Assembly: GCF_002954665.1 (NCBI RefSeq)
Contig: NZ_MSCM01000002.1
Coordinates: forward strand, 964,767-1,028,766
DNA length: 64,000 nucleotides
Direction: 5' to 3'
From: Polaribacter glomeratus
GTDB lineage: Bacteria > Bacteroidota > Bacteroidia > Flavobacteriales > Flavobacteriaceae
Positions 45,285 to 53,727 of the stretch are shown piece by piece (position 1 is the stretch's first letter; every line of letters starts with the position of its first letter). The translations under genes and the position numbers were made by a program. Below the pieces are notes generated by a model. It was given only the letters and a program-made list of their open reading frames with translations. It made no database searches and was not told the origin of the DNA.

Positions 45285-45289
45285 ATAAA

Positions 45290-45655
45290 ATGAAAACTAT
45301 TTTTAGCCTTTTACTGATGTGTTTCTTTTTTATCAATTGTAATTCACAATCTGAGATAAAACCCATTTCAACATCAGAATTAAAAGTATTGTTAGAAAAA
45401 GAAGACATACAATTATTAGACGTTAGAACTCCAGAAGAAATTGAACAAGGGTTTATAAAAACGGCAAAATTTGCTAATTTTTTTGAAGATGATTTTTTTA
45501 CAGATGCAGCAGCAAAATTAGATAAAAGTAAACCCGTTTATTTGTATTGTAGAAGCGGAAATAGAAGTAGCAAATCAGCAAAAATATTACAAGAAAAAGG
45601 ATACAATGTCTATAATGTTTTAGGCGGATTTAATAAATGGCAACAAGAAAATTAA
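45290..45655 (+). CDS. Rhodanese-domain lipoprotein
   Basis: 121 residues from ATG 45290; the frame extends nine codons into the upstream gene, but the lipoprotein signal MKTIFSLLLMCFFFINC begins here (Cys17). One rhodanese domain has LLDVRTPEEIEQGFI and the active loop YCRSGNRSSKS. It should move sulfane sulfur in the periplasm. Its start is five bases after the MBL-rhodanese stop, so both are cotranscribed. Confidence 0.88.
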   Translation: MKTIFSLLLMCFFFINCNSQSEIKPISTSELKVLLEKEDIQLLDVRTPEEIEQGFIKTAKFANFFEDDFFTDAAAKLDKSKPVYLYCRSGNRSSKSAKILQEKGYNVYNVLGGFNKWQQEN

Positions 45656-45660
45656 GAAAA

Positions 45661-45930
45661 ATGATAACAACAGCTATTCAAATAGAAAATTTAAAATGCG
45701 GCGGATGTGCTGCAACGATTAAAAAAGGATTAACAAGTATAGAATATATAGAAAGCGTTAATGTTGATGTTGAAAAATCGATTGTTTCTGTTATATCTCA
45801 AAAAGATGTTTTAGAAACAGTTAAAGAAAAATTATCTAAATTGGGATATCCAGAAGTTGGCGATAAAAATACGGTTTTACACAAAGCAAAATCGTTTGTG
45901 AGTTGCGCTGTTGGTAGAATAGAATCATAA
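45661..45930 (+). CDS. Heavy-metal-associated (HMA) domain protein
   Basis: 89 residues from ATG 45661, five bases after the rhodanese stop. An upstream in-frame ATG at 45637 lies inside that gene and is less likely. The ferredoxin-like HMA fold shows in IQIENLKCGGCAATIKKGL (metal-binding CxxC) and VNVDVEKSIVSVISQ. It could be a copper or other metal chaperone, or bind sulfur through its cysteines. It is the last gene of the persulfide cluster. Confidence 0.85.
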   Translation: MITTAIQIENLKCGGCAATIKKGLTSIEYIESVNVDVEKSIVSVISQKDVLETVKEKLSKLGYPEVGDKNTVLHKAKSFVSCAVGRIES

Positions 45931-45931
45931 G

Positions 45932-45959
45932 AAAAAGGAGCAATTTTGCGCCCCTTTTT
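45932..45959 (+). terminator. Terminator of the persulfide cluster
   Basis: AAAAAGG pairs with CCTTTTT and an inner GCA with TGC across a small internal loop, followed by T6. It begins two bases after the HMA gene stop. Confidence 0.65.
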
Positions 45960-46048
45960 TATGATTTTTTTAAAAAATTGGTAACTGTTGCCACTGCCAT
46001 GTTACTGTTGTAAATGACGAGTATCGGCTTTAAGTTTTGTTATTTTAT

Positions 46049-46069
46049 GTAAAACGTTTAGCGTTTTAC
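46049..46069. other. Perfect hairpin between the persulfide cluster and the PBP gene
   Basis: GTAAAACG-TTTAG-CGTTTTAC is a perfect 8-bp inverted repeat without a T-run on either strand. It could lie at the end of the minus-strand PBP mRNA or be an operator. The rest of 45960-46127 shows nothing recognisable. Confidence 0.35.
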
Positions 46070-46127
46070 TCATTTCATAAAAAAAAATTAATCCAACCTG
46101 TTAATTATTAGAAGACGCAACAAATTT

Positions 46128-48302
46128 TTATTTTGTTTTCTTTTTAAAAAGTCTATTCCAGAAACCTTTAATTCCTTTTTGTTTATAGGGCGGGCATTGT
46201 ATAGACGAATAGATTTCTTTTGGGATATCAAAAGAAGTAAGATATTTGTTTTTCAATTGCGTATCTTTTTCTATTTCTTTAAGAATATTTGCTATAATAG
46301 GCAAAGCCAATGAAGAGCCAGAACCTTTTCCGCTGTTGAAGTGTATCGAGTTTTCTGAAGTTCCAACCCAAGTTCCAAAAACAATATTGGGCGTGTAAGC
46401 AATAAACCAGGCATCTGTATAACTTTGTGCGGTTCCCGTTTTACTTGCTAGTTGACTTTTAATGTCATATTTATTTCTAATATTTGAACCGGTTCCTTGC
46501 TCAACAGCTTGTTGTAATATGGCAGTTAGCGTCTGGCAACTTTCCGTTTTAAATATTCTTTCGGCTTTTTCCTCTTTACTTTCATAGATGATATTACCCG
46601 CTTTATCAGTAATCTTACTTATCATATATAAATCGTTCATTTCACCTTTATTAGCAAAAGTTCCGTAGGCTCTTATTATTTCAAAAAGAGACAGATCAAG
46701 AGTACCTAAAGCAATTGAGGGAGCATTACCAGTAATTTCTGGGAATTTTAATTTTTTACATGAATTGATCAATAATTCTCTTTCTAGCTTAAAATAAAGA
46801 TCAATTGTTGGAAGATTCATAGAATGAATTAATGCATACCATAGGGCAACTTTACTGTCAGGAGTTGAACTATAGTCTGCATTTTGTGGTTTCCAGTTTT
46901 CAAATTCTGGATAAGTTTTTTCTTCGTTTTCAAGATAGTCGCATGGAGAAAATCCGTTTTCTATCGCTGTAGCATACAGAACCGGTTTAAAAGCCGAAGC
47001 TATTTGACGATGAGATAATACCATATCAAAGGGAAGCATCCTAAAATTGTTTCCGCCAACCCAACTAATGACGGCTCCGTTTTTTGGATTCGTAATGAGA
47101 ACCGAAGCGTTAAGCATTTTTGCATAGTGCCAAAGAATGTCAAACTTAGTACCACTTATAATTTTAGTGCTGTCCCAATCGAACAACTCCGCATTTCTGT
47201 TTTGTTTGTCTTTTTCTAACGATAGCGATTTACCTTCTTGTTTTTTAAACCATTTGGCTTTTATACTATTTGACCTTAGCTCTATCTCTAATTGCTTTTG
47301 CTTACTAATAAGTTGCTCTTTTGCAGCTTTCTCTGCAATTTTTTGAATGCTATAATTTAAGGTTGTATGTATCTCTAAACCTTCAGTTTCTAAATTATAA
47401 TTTTTATTTCTGGTCTCATTAACGCTCTCTAATATTTCAGTGACTTTTTTCTTTACCTGATAAACAAAATAACCAGCTGTTGTTTTTAAGTTCACATTTT
47501 CATAGTTCAATGTAAGCGGTAATTTCTGTAAACTGTCTGTAGCTTGATAACTTAAATACTGTTCGTTATTCATTAACTGAAGAACAGTATTTCGACGATT
47601 TAAAGAATTTTTGGGTTTTAATCTTGGGTTGTAATATGTATTGGCTTTCAACATACCAATCAATACGGCAGATTCTTCAACCTTTAATTCACTAACTGAT
47701 TTGTTAAAAAAACGATTAGCGGCGGATTCTACTCCAAAGATATCTTCTCCAAAAGGTACCGAATTAAGATATAACAACAATATCTCATCCTTGGTATATA
47801 TTTTCTCTATTCGCTTTGCTGTAATCAGTTCTTTTATCTTATTTACTGGCAGATTTAAAAAGCCCGAATATTGCCTACCGTATAGATTTTTAATCAATTG
47901 TTGAGTAATGGTACTTCCTCCACCTCCTTTTTGGTCTCTCATCAGAATGCTTTTAAATAAAACTCTTAAATAGCTTCTGCTGTCATAGCCTAAATGTGAA
48001 TAAAACCGCTTGTCTTCTGTAGCAATTAATGCTTTTTTTAGGTGATTAGGAATTTGTTCTAGTTTAATATTCGTCCTATTTTCTGCAAAGATTTTACCGA
48101 TAATTATGGTATCTGAAGAATAAACCAAAGAAGCTTCTTCGTTTATGATAGATGACAATTTTTTGTTGTCTGGCAAACGCCCGAATACATCTAAATAGAC
48201 TAATGAGAATAACAGGAATAGTAAGAAAAACACTAAAAATATAAAGCTCGTTAAATATTTTAACAAACGGACTAAGGTTTTATTCTTCCTAAATATTTTC
48301 AT
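46128..48302 (-). CDS. Class A penicillin-binding protein (transglycosylase/transpeptidase)
   Basis: 724 residues. One N-terminal membrane helix (about 13-38) is followed by a GT51 transglycosylase domain (about 70-240, ATEDKRFYSHLGYD and GGSTITQQLIKNLYG) and a transpeptidase domain (about 400-680). The latter has SxxK in ASAFKP, SxN as SMN and KTG in SKTGTAQSY. It polymerises and crosslinks peptidoglycan. The usual RQPGSxFKP loop reads RQIASAFKP. It is shorter than PBP1A of E. coli and could equally be called PBP1C-like. Apparently monocistronic. Confidence 0.9.
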   Translation of the reverse strand: MKIFRKNKTLVRLLKYLTSFIFLVFFLLFLLFSLVYLDVFGRLPDNKKLSSIINEEASLVYSSDTIIIGKIFAENRTNIKLEQIPNHLKKALIATEDKRFYSHLGYDSRSYLRVLFKSILMRDQKGGGGSTITQQLIKNLYGRQYSGFLNLPVNKIKELITAKRIEKIYTKDEILLLYLNSVPFGEDIFGVESAANRFFNKSVSELKVEESAVLIGMLKANTYYNPRLKPKNSLNRRNTVLQLMNNEQYLSYQATDSLQKLPLTLNYENVNLKTTAGYFVYQVKKKVTEILESVNETRNKNYNLETEGLEIHTTLNYSIQKIAEKAAKEQLISKQKQLEIELRSNSIKAKWFKKQEGKSLSLEKDKQNRNAELFDWDSTKIISGTKFDILWHYAKMLNASVLITNPKNGAVISWVGGNNFRMLPFDMVLSHRQIASAFKPVLYATAIENGFSPCDYLENEEKTYPEFENWKPQNADYSSTPDSKVALWYALIHSMNLPTIDLYFKLERELLINSCKKLKFPEITGNAPSIALGTLDLSLFEIIRAYGTFANKGEMNDLYMISKITDKAGNIIYESKEEKAERIFKTESCQTLTAILQQAVEQGTGSNIRNKYDIKSQLASKTGTAQSYTDAWFIAYTPNIVFGTWVGTSENSIHFNSGKGSGSSLALPIIANILKEIEKDTQLKNKYLTSFDIPKEIYSSIQCPPYKQKGIKGFWNRLFKKKTK

Positions 48303-48469
48303 AGTATTCCAATACTTAATAGTTTTTTTGCATTTTTAAAATTTTGACTTCTATCTTTCATCTTAGCTTAAAATGATATGCTGATTTCTAATTCATGCAT
48401 ATAATAGAGTAACGAAGTTAACTTTTTTTGAAGAGAGTATCAGCAGGAAAACATCCTTTATAGAAAGGT

Positions 48470-48496
48470 AAATCCCAAGTTTTACACTTGGGATTT
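48470..48496 (-). terminator. Hairpin downstream of rpoD
   Basis: AAATCCCAAG / CTTGGGATTT form a perfect 10-bp stem with a 7-base loop, 49 bases after the sigma factor stop. The T-run is weak on the minus strand. The rest of 48303-48544 holds nothing recognisable. Confidence 0.55.
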
Positions 48497-48544
48497 AAAT
48501 TAAGTACATTTTTATATTCTATTGATTCTTTGTTAGACAAATTT

Positions 48545-49408
48545 TTATCCTAAATAAGATTTTAAAAGATGTGTTCTCGACTTAGATTTTAAATTTCTAA
48601 TTGCTTTTTCTTTTACTTGACGAACTCTTTCTCTTGATAAATCAAATATCTCTCCAATTTCTGATAAACTGTGAGCAGATGGCAGGTTGATGCCATAAAA
48701 CATTTTTATTACGTTGGCTTCTTTACTAGAAAGCGTATCTAAAGCTCTATCGATTTCTATGGTTAGAGATTGTTTCATTAAGTTTTTGTCAGGTCTTGGA
48801 GATTCATCAGACTGCAATACGTTGTATAAATTAGAGTCTTCGCCTTCTCTAAAAGGCGCATCCATAGAAACATGTCTGCCAGAATTTTTTAAAGCCATTG
48901 CTACTTCTGTTTCAGTCATGTCTAACTGTTTTGCAATTTCCTTGTTAGTAGGCATACGCTGTTCATTTTGCTCTAGTTTAGCATATATTTTTCGTATTTT
49001 ATTAATACTTCCAATTTTATTTAATGGTAAACGTACAATTCTAGATTGCTCTGCTAAAGCTTGCATAATCGCCTGGCGTATCCACCAAACGGCATACGAA
49101 ATAAATTTAAAACCTCGAGTTTCATCAAAACGTTTTGCAGCTTTTACCAAACCTAAATTACCTTCATTTATTAAATCGGATAGTTTTAAACCTTGGCCTT
49201 GGTATTGCTTAGCTACAGAAACAACAAATCTTAAATTTGCTTTAACAAGTTTGTTTAACGCTCTATCATCACCTTTTTTTATTTTCAAAGCTAATTCTAC
49301 TTCCTCATCGGCAGTAATAAGCCCAATTTTACTAATTTCTTGAAAATATTTCTCTAAAGATTTTGAATCACGGTTGGTTACTTGTTTAACAATTTTAAGT
49401 TGTCTCAT
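48545..49408 (-). CDS. rpoD: Primary RNA polymerase sigma factor (RpoD/SigA, Bacteroidota type)
   Basis: 287 residues, the short form of Bacteroidota with no region 1.1. [21 protein letters not shown] is the conserved start. Region 2 includes LIQEGN-like [24 protein letters not shown] and [19 protein letters not shown]; region 4 has [23 protein letters not shown]. It directs polymerase to the TTTG/TAnnTTTG promoters seen in this window. It is preceded on the same strand by a small gene with a 31-base gap. Confidence 0.97.
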   Translation of the reverse strand: MRQLKIVKQVTNRDSKSLEKYFQEISKIGLITADEEVELALKIKKGDDRALNKLVKANLRFVVSVAKQYQGQGLKLSDLINEGNLGLVKAAKRFDETRGFKFISYAVWWIRQAIMQALAEQSRIVRLPLNKIGSINKIRKIYAKLEQNEQRMPTNKEIAKQLDMTETEVAMALKNSGRHVSMDAPFREGEDSNLYNVLQSDESPRPDKNLMKQSLTIEIDRALDTLSSKEANVIKMFYGINLPSAHSLSEIGEIFDLSRERVRQVKEKAIRNLKSKSRTHLLKSYLG

Positions 49409-49439
49409 ATATTATTTTGATTATTTTTATAAGTTAATT

Positions 49440-49631
49440 TTAAATAAATAGGTTGCAGTCATCACTCTTTTTAATTTCTCCGTAATAAGTAACTCTTTGC
49501 GTATAAATTGTTTTAAACGGAATGCCTAAAAAATATTTTTTGATGTATGTAACTCTTGAGTTTAACATTCCCATTGCAGAAGAATAGTATTTTTGATATT
49601 GAATTTTTCTCTTAATGTGAAATATTTTCAT
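49440..49631 (-). CDS. Small conserved-looking protein upstream of rpoD
   Basis: 63 residues, starting MKIFHIKRKIQYQKYYSSAM with SRVTYIKKYFLGIPFKT in the middle; rich in Tyr, Lys and Ile. No signal peptide or domain is recognised. Similar short proteins appear familiar from other Flavobacteriaceae, which together with its composition and position 31 bases before rpoD supports a real gene. Function unknown. Confidence 0.55.
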   Translation of the reverse strand: MKIFHIKRKIQYQKYYSSAMGMLNSRVTYIKKYFLGIPFKTIYTQRVTYYGEIKKSDDCNLFI

Positions 49632-49933
49632 AAGTAGGTTTTAAAAAGTGCAAGACACTCTTTAATTAAGAATTTAGTATTAAAATGTGTGTAATTTCTT
49701 AAAAAAAATGTGAGATAAAAAAACTAGAAAACAGTAGGGATAAGTTTACCAACATGACTTTGAATAATCAAAAAATCAAAATTATAAACTAGGATGTTTT
49801 TTTTATTGTAAGTACAATGGTTTTTCATGAATTTACAATATACGAAAAAACGAGCGATTTTCGGCAGAAAACCCTCGTTTTATTTGTTTTTTAACTCAAT
49901 TTTAATCAAATATGATTAAAAAATAGTTTTTTC
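49632..49933. other. Intergenic region upstream of the small gene and rpoD
   Basis: 302 bases without a gene. It holds the terminator of the TonB receptor gene at 49847-49881 and a palindrome ATTGTA-AG-TACAAT at 49805-49818 that may be an operator for the minus-strand rpoD transcript. No clear TAnnTTTG was found on the minus strand. Confidence 0.5.
49847..49881 (-). terminator. Terminator of the TonB receptor gene
   Basis: AAAACGAG / CTCGTTTT form the outer 8-bp stem and GATTTTC / GAAAACC an inner, G-U-containing one. On the minus strand the stem ends in CTCGTTTTTTCG, a typical U-run. It is 53 bases after the receptor stop. Confidence 0.75.
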
Positions 49934-52282
49934 TTAAAATCTTAAAGTAACACCAACTAAAAAGTTTCTTGTTGCTTGCGGATAATATCCTGCACCATCT
50001 AACGTAGTTATAGCATTTGGATCAGACCAATCGTCATCATATGTATAATAATAACCTCTGTCTACATATTCTGCATTAAAAATATTATTTACCAAAGCAG
50101 AAAACACTACCGATTTAAAAACTGTAGTTGTTTTTAACTCATAAACTATATTTATATCTGATGTAAAATAGCTATCTAAAACATCGGTATCAGAAATGGC
50201 ACTGCTAAAATTACTCATAAACTGCTGACCCACATATTTTGTTAAAAATGTAAATTGTAAATTTTCTGATGGCATATAGGTAAACATATTTCCAATAATT
50301 ACATCAGGAGAAAAAGAAATATCTGTATCTCCTAAAGATTGTGGTGTCTTATTACCGTCTCTTAAAATGGAGAAATCTCTATTTTTATTTGTGCTAAAAG
50401 CGGCATTTGGTCTAATCGAAAATTGTTCACTTAAACGAATGTCTGCATCAATTTCTAAACCTAATCTATAGCTGCTTTCAGAATTTGCTCTAATTTGTTG
50501 CCCAACATCATCTAAAGCACCCGTTAAAACCAATTGATTTTTATAATCCATATAATAAATATTGGTGTTTATTTTGATGTTTTCATCTTTTAAACGCCAA
50601 CCGAGTTCAAAATCATGTAAGGTTTCTGGAGTAGTAACGCCATTTTCGAAATCGTTTCTATTTGGTTCTCTATTTGCAACGGCAAAAGAGGTATAAAGAT
50701 TATTGCTTTCATTGATTTTGTATGTAAATCCAAACTTAGGGTTAAAGAAATTAAAGTTTGCATCCACATTTATAGGAACAATATCATTTGTAATTCCTGC
50801 TGTTTGATAGCTAACAAATCGTCCTTGTATATCTGCATAACCAGATAATTTATCGGTAATACTAAAAGTTGCTTTTGCAAATGCAGAAAAATCTGTTTTT
50901 TTAGCATCAGAAAAATAATAACGATCTCTAATATTTACATTTGGCGCTAAATCTTCTCCCCAAATTACTTCTCCAAAATGATCTCCAGTATAATGAGAAT
51001 AAGAAATTCCTGTTATAAAATTAACTTTATCAGTTTTATAATTCGTGTTAAAGTTAAAAACATAAAAATCGTTGTCTAACCAACGTCTTACAATTACATC
51101 TGTTTCGTCTTTAATTAAATTACCATAATCTGGAGCATCTCGTTCTTCTTTAAATTGTTCAAAATATCCTGAACCTTTTGTGTAGTTTAAAGCAACGTTT
51201 GTAGACCAACTTTCATTTAGCTTTTCATTCCAATGCAATTGATAATGATTTTGCTCGTAGTTGTCTGTCTCATTATCATAGGTATACGGATTCTGTCTTC
51301 TGTCTTCTTCTAATTGAGTTTTCGTTAATCCTTCCCAAGCTTGGTATGTTTTCTCTTTTCCTCCAAAAGTAATTGCTTTTATCAATGTGTTTTCATCTGT
51401 ATAACTTCCTTGCAAATAGTACGATTTTAAATCAGCAAAAGCTCTATCTACATAGCCATCAGAATAAATATTAGACAAACGACCTGCAATTTCTATATGA
51501 TCGTTAACCTTTCCTGTACTAAATTTAACCGTGTGTTTTCTTGTATTAAAAGAGCCAAAAGAATTAGAAATTTCTCCAAAAGATTCTTCAGAAACAGCAT
51601 CTGTTAAAATATTTAAACTTGCGCCAAAAGCACCAGATCCGTTTGTAGATGTACCAACACCACGCTGCAATTGCAAGTTTTCTGTAGAAGAAGCAAAGTC
51701 GCCTAAATTAACCCAAAAAGTTCCATGACTTTCTGCATCGTTGTAAGGAATTCCGTTTACAGTTACATTAATTCGTTCGCTATTAGAACCACGCACGCTC
51801 ATGTACGTGTAACCAACTCCTGCTCCAGCATCGCTTGATGAAACCACAGAAGGCATGTAGTTTAGTAAAATAGGAATGTCTTGCCCTAAATTACGTTTTG
51901 CAATTTCCTTTTTTGATAAGTTAGAAAACGTAACAGGTACATCTGCATTTACACGAACTGCAGAAACCAATACCTCTTCTAAAACTGTTGAATCTGGTAA
52001 TAAAGTAAATTTGACTTCATCGTTTTTGATAAAAGAAACTTCTTTAGAAACCGTTTTGTAACCAATAAATGAAATTTGAATTGTGTACTTCCCTTTTGGA
52101 AGAATTAAACTGAACGCTCCATTAAAATCTGCGGATGTTCCTTTTTTAGCTTCTTTAACCAAAATAGTTGCTCCTGGTAAAGATTCATTGTTTTGATCTA
52201 CTACTTTTCCTTTAAGTGTAAATGTCTGGGCGTTTACAAGTATACTTGTAAACAAGAATAAAAAAAAGATGTTTTTTTTCAT
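49934..52282 (-). CDS. TonB-dependent receptor under a TPP riboswitch (probable thiamine receptor)
   Basis: 782 residues: signal peptide (MKKNIFFLFLFTSILVNAQ), CarboxypepD_reg-like domain (about 20-105), plug domain (about 115-225, VTVNGIPYNDAESHGTFWVN and LQRGVGTSTNGSGAFG), and a beta-barrel ending FLVGVTLRF. Outer-membrane receptors controlled by TPP riboswitches in Bacteroidota (OMR1 type) are assigned to thiamine uptake. The riboswitch lies upstream in the same direction, so this assignment is well supported by context, though the substrate was not shown by the protein itself. Confidence 0.88.
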   Translation of the reverse strand: MKKNIFFLFLFTSILVNAQTFTLKGKVVDQNNESLPGATILVKEAKKGTSADFNGAFSLILPKGKYTIQISFIGYKTVSKEVSFIKNDEVKFTLLPDSTVLEEVLVSAVRVNADVPVTFSNLSKKEIAKRNLGQDIPILLNYMPSVVSSSDAGAGVGYTYMSVRGSNSERINVTVNGIPYNDAESHGTFWVNLGDFASSTENLQLQRGVGTSTNGSGAFGASLNILTDAVSEESFGEISNSFGSFNTRKHTVKFSTGKVNDHIEIAGRLSNIYSDGYVDRAFADLKSYYLQGSYTDENTLIKAITFGGKEKTYQAWEGLTKTQLEEDRRQNPYTYDNETDNYEQNHYQLHWNEKLNESWSTNVALNYTKGSGYFEQFKEERDAPDYGNLIKDETDVIVRRWLDNDFYVFNFNTNYKTDKVNFITGISYSHYTGDHFGEVIWGEDLAPNVNIRDRYYFSDAKKTDFSAFAKATFSITDKLSGYADIQGRFVSYQTAGITNDIVPINVDANFNFFNPKFGFTYKINESNNLYTSFAVANREPNRNDFENGVTTPETLHDFELGWRLKDENIKINTNIYYMDYKNQLVLTGALDDVGQQIRANSESSYRLGLEIDADIRLSEQFSIRPNAAFSTNKNRDFSILRDGNKTPQSLGDTDISFSPDVIIGNMFTYMPSENLQFTFLTKYVGQQFMSNFSSAISDTDVLDSYFTSDINIVYELKTTTVFKSVVFSALVNNIFNAEYVDRGYYYTYDDDWSDPNAITTLDGAGYYPQATRNFLVGVTLRF

Positions 52283-52370
52283 TTTAAAAAAATTTAAAAC
52301 GAATAAAAAGAGGTAATTATTCTTGTGATTAATATTGAATAATTAGTTTGTTGAAGCTGCCGCTTCTGCA

Positions 52371-52405
52371 CTCGCTAAAAAAGATCTACCAGATTTTTTA
52401 GCAAG
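52371..52405 (-). promoter_or_regulatory. Expression-platform stem of the TPP riboswitch
   Basis: On the minus strand CTTGCTAAAAAA and TTTTTTAGCGAG pair over 12 bp around an 11-base loop. Its first strand shares bases with the 3' strand of aptamer P1 (52401-52408), so ligand binding and this stem exclude each other. A further hairpin GAAGC-GGCA-GCTTC lies next to it (52353-52366). Confidence 0.55.
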
Positions 52406-52556
52406 CTCGTTTCCTAAACAGCATTACCTGTTCTAGGTTCAATGGGTATGATCTCAGCCGTTTTTAATTCAAAGTTTAAAATTTTAAGTTTAAAGTTTTC
52501 ACTGTAAACCGCAACTGCAAACTGAATACTAAAAAAAGCACCCCTTTATGAGAACG
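52406..52556 (-). promoter_or_regulatory. TPP (thiamine pyrophosphate) riboswitch aptamer
   Basis: Read on the minus strand, GGGGTGC, then GGCTGAGATCATACCC, TTGAACCTAGAACAGG, TAATGCTG and TAGGAAA appear in the order of the THI-box aptamer. The P3 arm is enlarged: TTTTTTTAGTATTC pairs with GAATTAAAAA, and the loop between (about 52472-52522) is filled by low-complexity repeat DNA. It lies 124 bases before the TonB receptor, whose expression should fall when TPP is plentiful. Confidence 0.93.
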
Positions 52557-52610
52557 CTGCAAAATTAAGTTGGAAATTTTTAATAGGAAACAAAAAAGTG
52601 ACTTTTTTAT

Positions 52611-53015
52611 TTAATCGGGTTTCGGCTTTTTTCTCAAAGCTTTTTTTACAGAATTTCTTTGTTTGCTCTCCGATTTTCGTTTAAGAGATGCTTTACTTGG
52701 TTTTGTGGGTCTTCTTATTTTTGGGCGTCGTAAATTTGTTTTGATTAACGTTAAAAAACGTTTAATAGCAAGGTCTTTATTTCGATGTTGAGAACGTGTT
52801 TCTTCACAAAATACAATCAGTACATTTTCTTTTGTTAATTTTGATGAAAGCTTGGTTTTTAAAAGTTCTTTTTCTACTTCAGAAATAGCAAAGGAGTTTT
52901 CTAAATCGAAGGTTAATTCAATTTTAGAAGATGTTTTATTTACATGTTGCCCACCAGCACCAGAACTTCTGATGGCTTTAAAATTTAACTCTTTTAGGAT
53001 GTTTTCTGTGTTCAT
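52611..53015 (-). CDS. arfB: Alternative ribosome-rescue factor ArfB (peptidyl-tRNA hydrolase)
   Basis: 134 residues. The release-factor-like domain carries SSGAGGQHVNKTSSKIEL with the catalytic GGQ near residue 21. A Lys/Arg-rich C-terminal tail (RRPTKPSKASLKRKSESKQR) enters the empty mRNA channel of stalled ribosomes. It frees ribosomes stuck at mRNA ends. It lies between the kinase gene and the TPP riboswitch on the minus strand, an association without evident functional link. Confidence 0.94.
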   Translation of the reverse strand: MNTENILKELNFKAIRSSGAGGQHVNKTSSKIELTFDLENSFAISEVEKELLKTKLSSKLTKENVLIVFCEETRSQHRNKDLAIKRFLTLIKTNLRRPKIRRPTKPSKASLKRKSESKQRNSVKKALRKKPKPD

Positions 53016-53124
53016 TTTTTTTGCAAAGACGCTAGAGATGAGAAAAATAGCTATCTTTCTTCCTCTTAATTAATACTAATAAGAATTGTAAAATTACTTA
53101 AATTTTGATAAAAAATACGCAAGT

Positions 53125-53727
53125 TTAAATTATCAAAGAATCAGAGAATGAACTTAGATTTTCTTTATCCGCAATAATTTTATCAATCGCTTTTGTTGCA
53201 TTTTTTAATCGAGTTTCTTTATCACCTTTTAATAAAAGATAATTGCAATTATGTTTTTTTAGAGCGTTTTCAAAAGCGGTAAACATTTCTAAACGCAAAC
53301 CTGGTCTGTCTCGTAAATCATCTTCTTCCCAAGGTGTGTCTATGTAGGTTAATAAATACAAATCGTATTTATTTTGTTTCGCAGCTTTGTCTAAGTTTTC
53401 ATCTACAAAACCTCCATAATATTCTTCTGAATAGACTTTTGTTTCTAGCAAATCGGTATCGCAAATTAAAACTTTATCAGCTTTTTTAGCCAATTTATTT
53501 TCTAATCGCATTTGCCCGATAGCAATTTCTATTAAATCTTCTGCTTCACAAGTTTTACGCTCATTATTCCATTTTTTTTGCAGGTAATCTCTTGCAAATT
53601 CTGGTGCCCAAACCGTGTTGTAATACCGTGCTAATTGTTTTGAGAGTGTCGTTTTCCCTGTAGATTCTGGACCAAATAAAACAACTTTTACGATGTTAAC
53701 TGGGTTTTGTCTAAGCTTTTTTTCCAT
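53125..53727 (-). CDS. NadR-like nucleoside/vitamin kinase (P-loop NTPase)
   Basis: 200 residues. Walker A is GPESTGKTTLSKQLA near residue 18, followed by WAPEFARDYLQKKW and the Walker B-like VLICDTDLLETKVY; the pattern is that of the ribosylnicotinamide kinase domain of NadR. It overlaps the end of the PnuC-type gene by 40 bases, so they are translationally coupled. Two roles fit: phosphorylation of nicotinamide riboside, or of thiamine, since a TPP-controlled receptor follows two genes on. The sequence cannot decide between them. Confidence 0.8.
   Translation of the reverse strand: MEKKLRQNPVNIVKVVLFGPESTGKTTLSKQLARYYNTVWAPEFARDYLQKKWNNERKTCEAEDLIEIAIGQMRLENKLAKKADKVLICDTDLLETKVYSEEYYGGFVDENLDKAAKQNKYDLYLLTYIDTPWEEDDLRDRPGLRLEMFTAFENALKKHNCNYLLLKGDKETRLKNATKAIDKIIADKENLSSFSDSLII

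Noticed and set aside
45263..45289. Longer start for the rhodanese lipoprotein
   Set aside because: It lies inside the preceding gene and would mask the lipoprotein signal that starts at 45290.
48714..49343. A 209-codon plus-strand frame opposite rpoD
   Set aside because: It lies completely antisense to the sigma factor; composition reflects the complementary codons.
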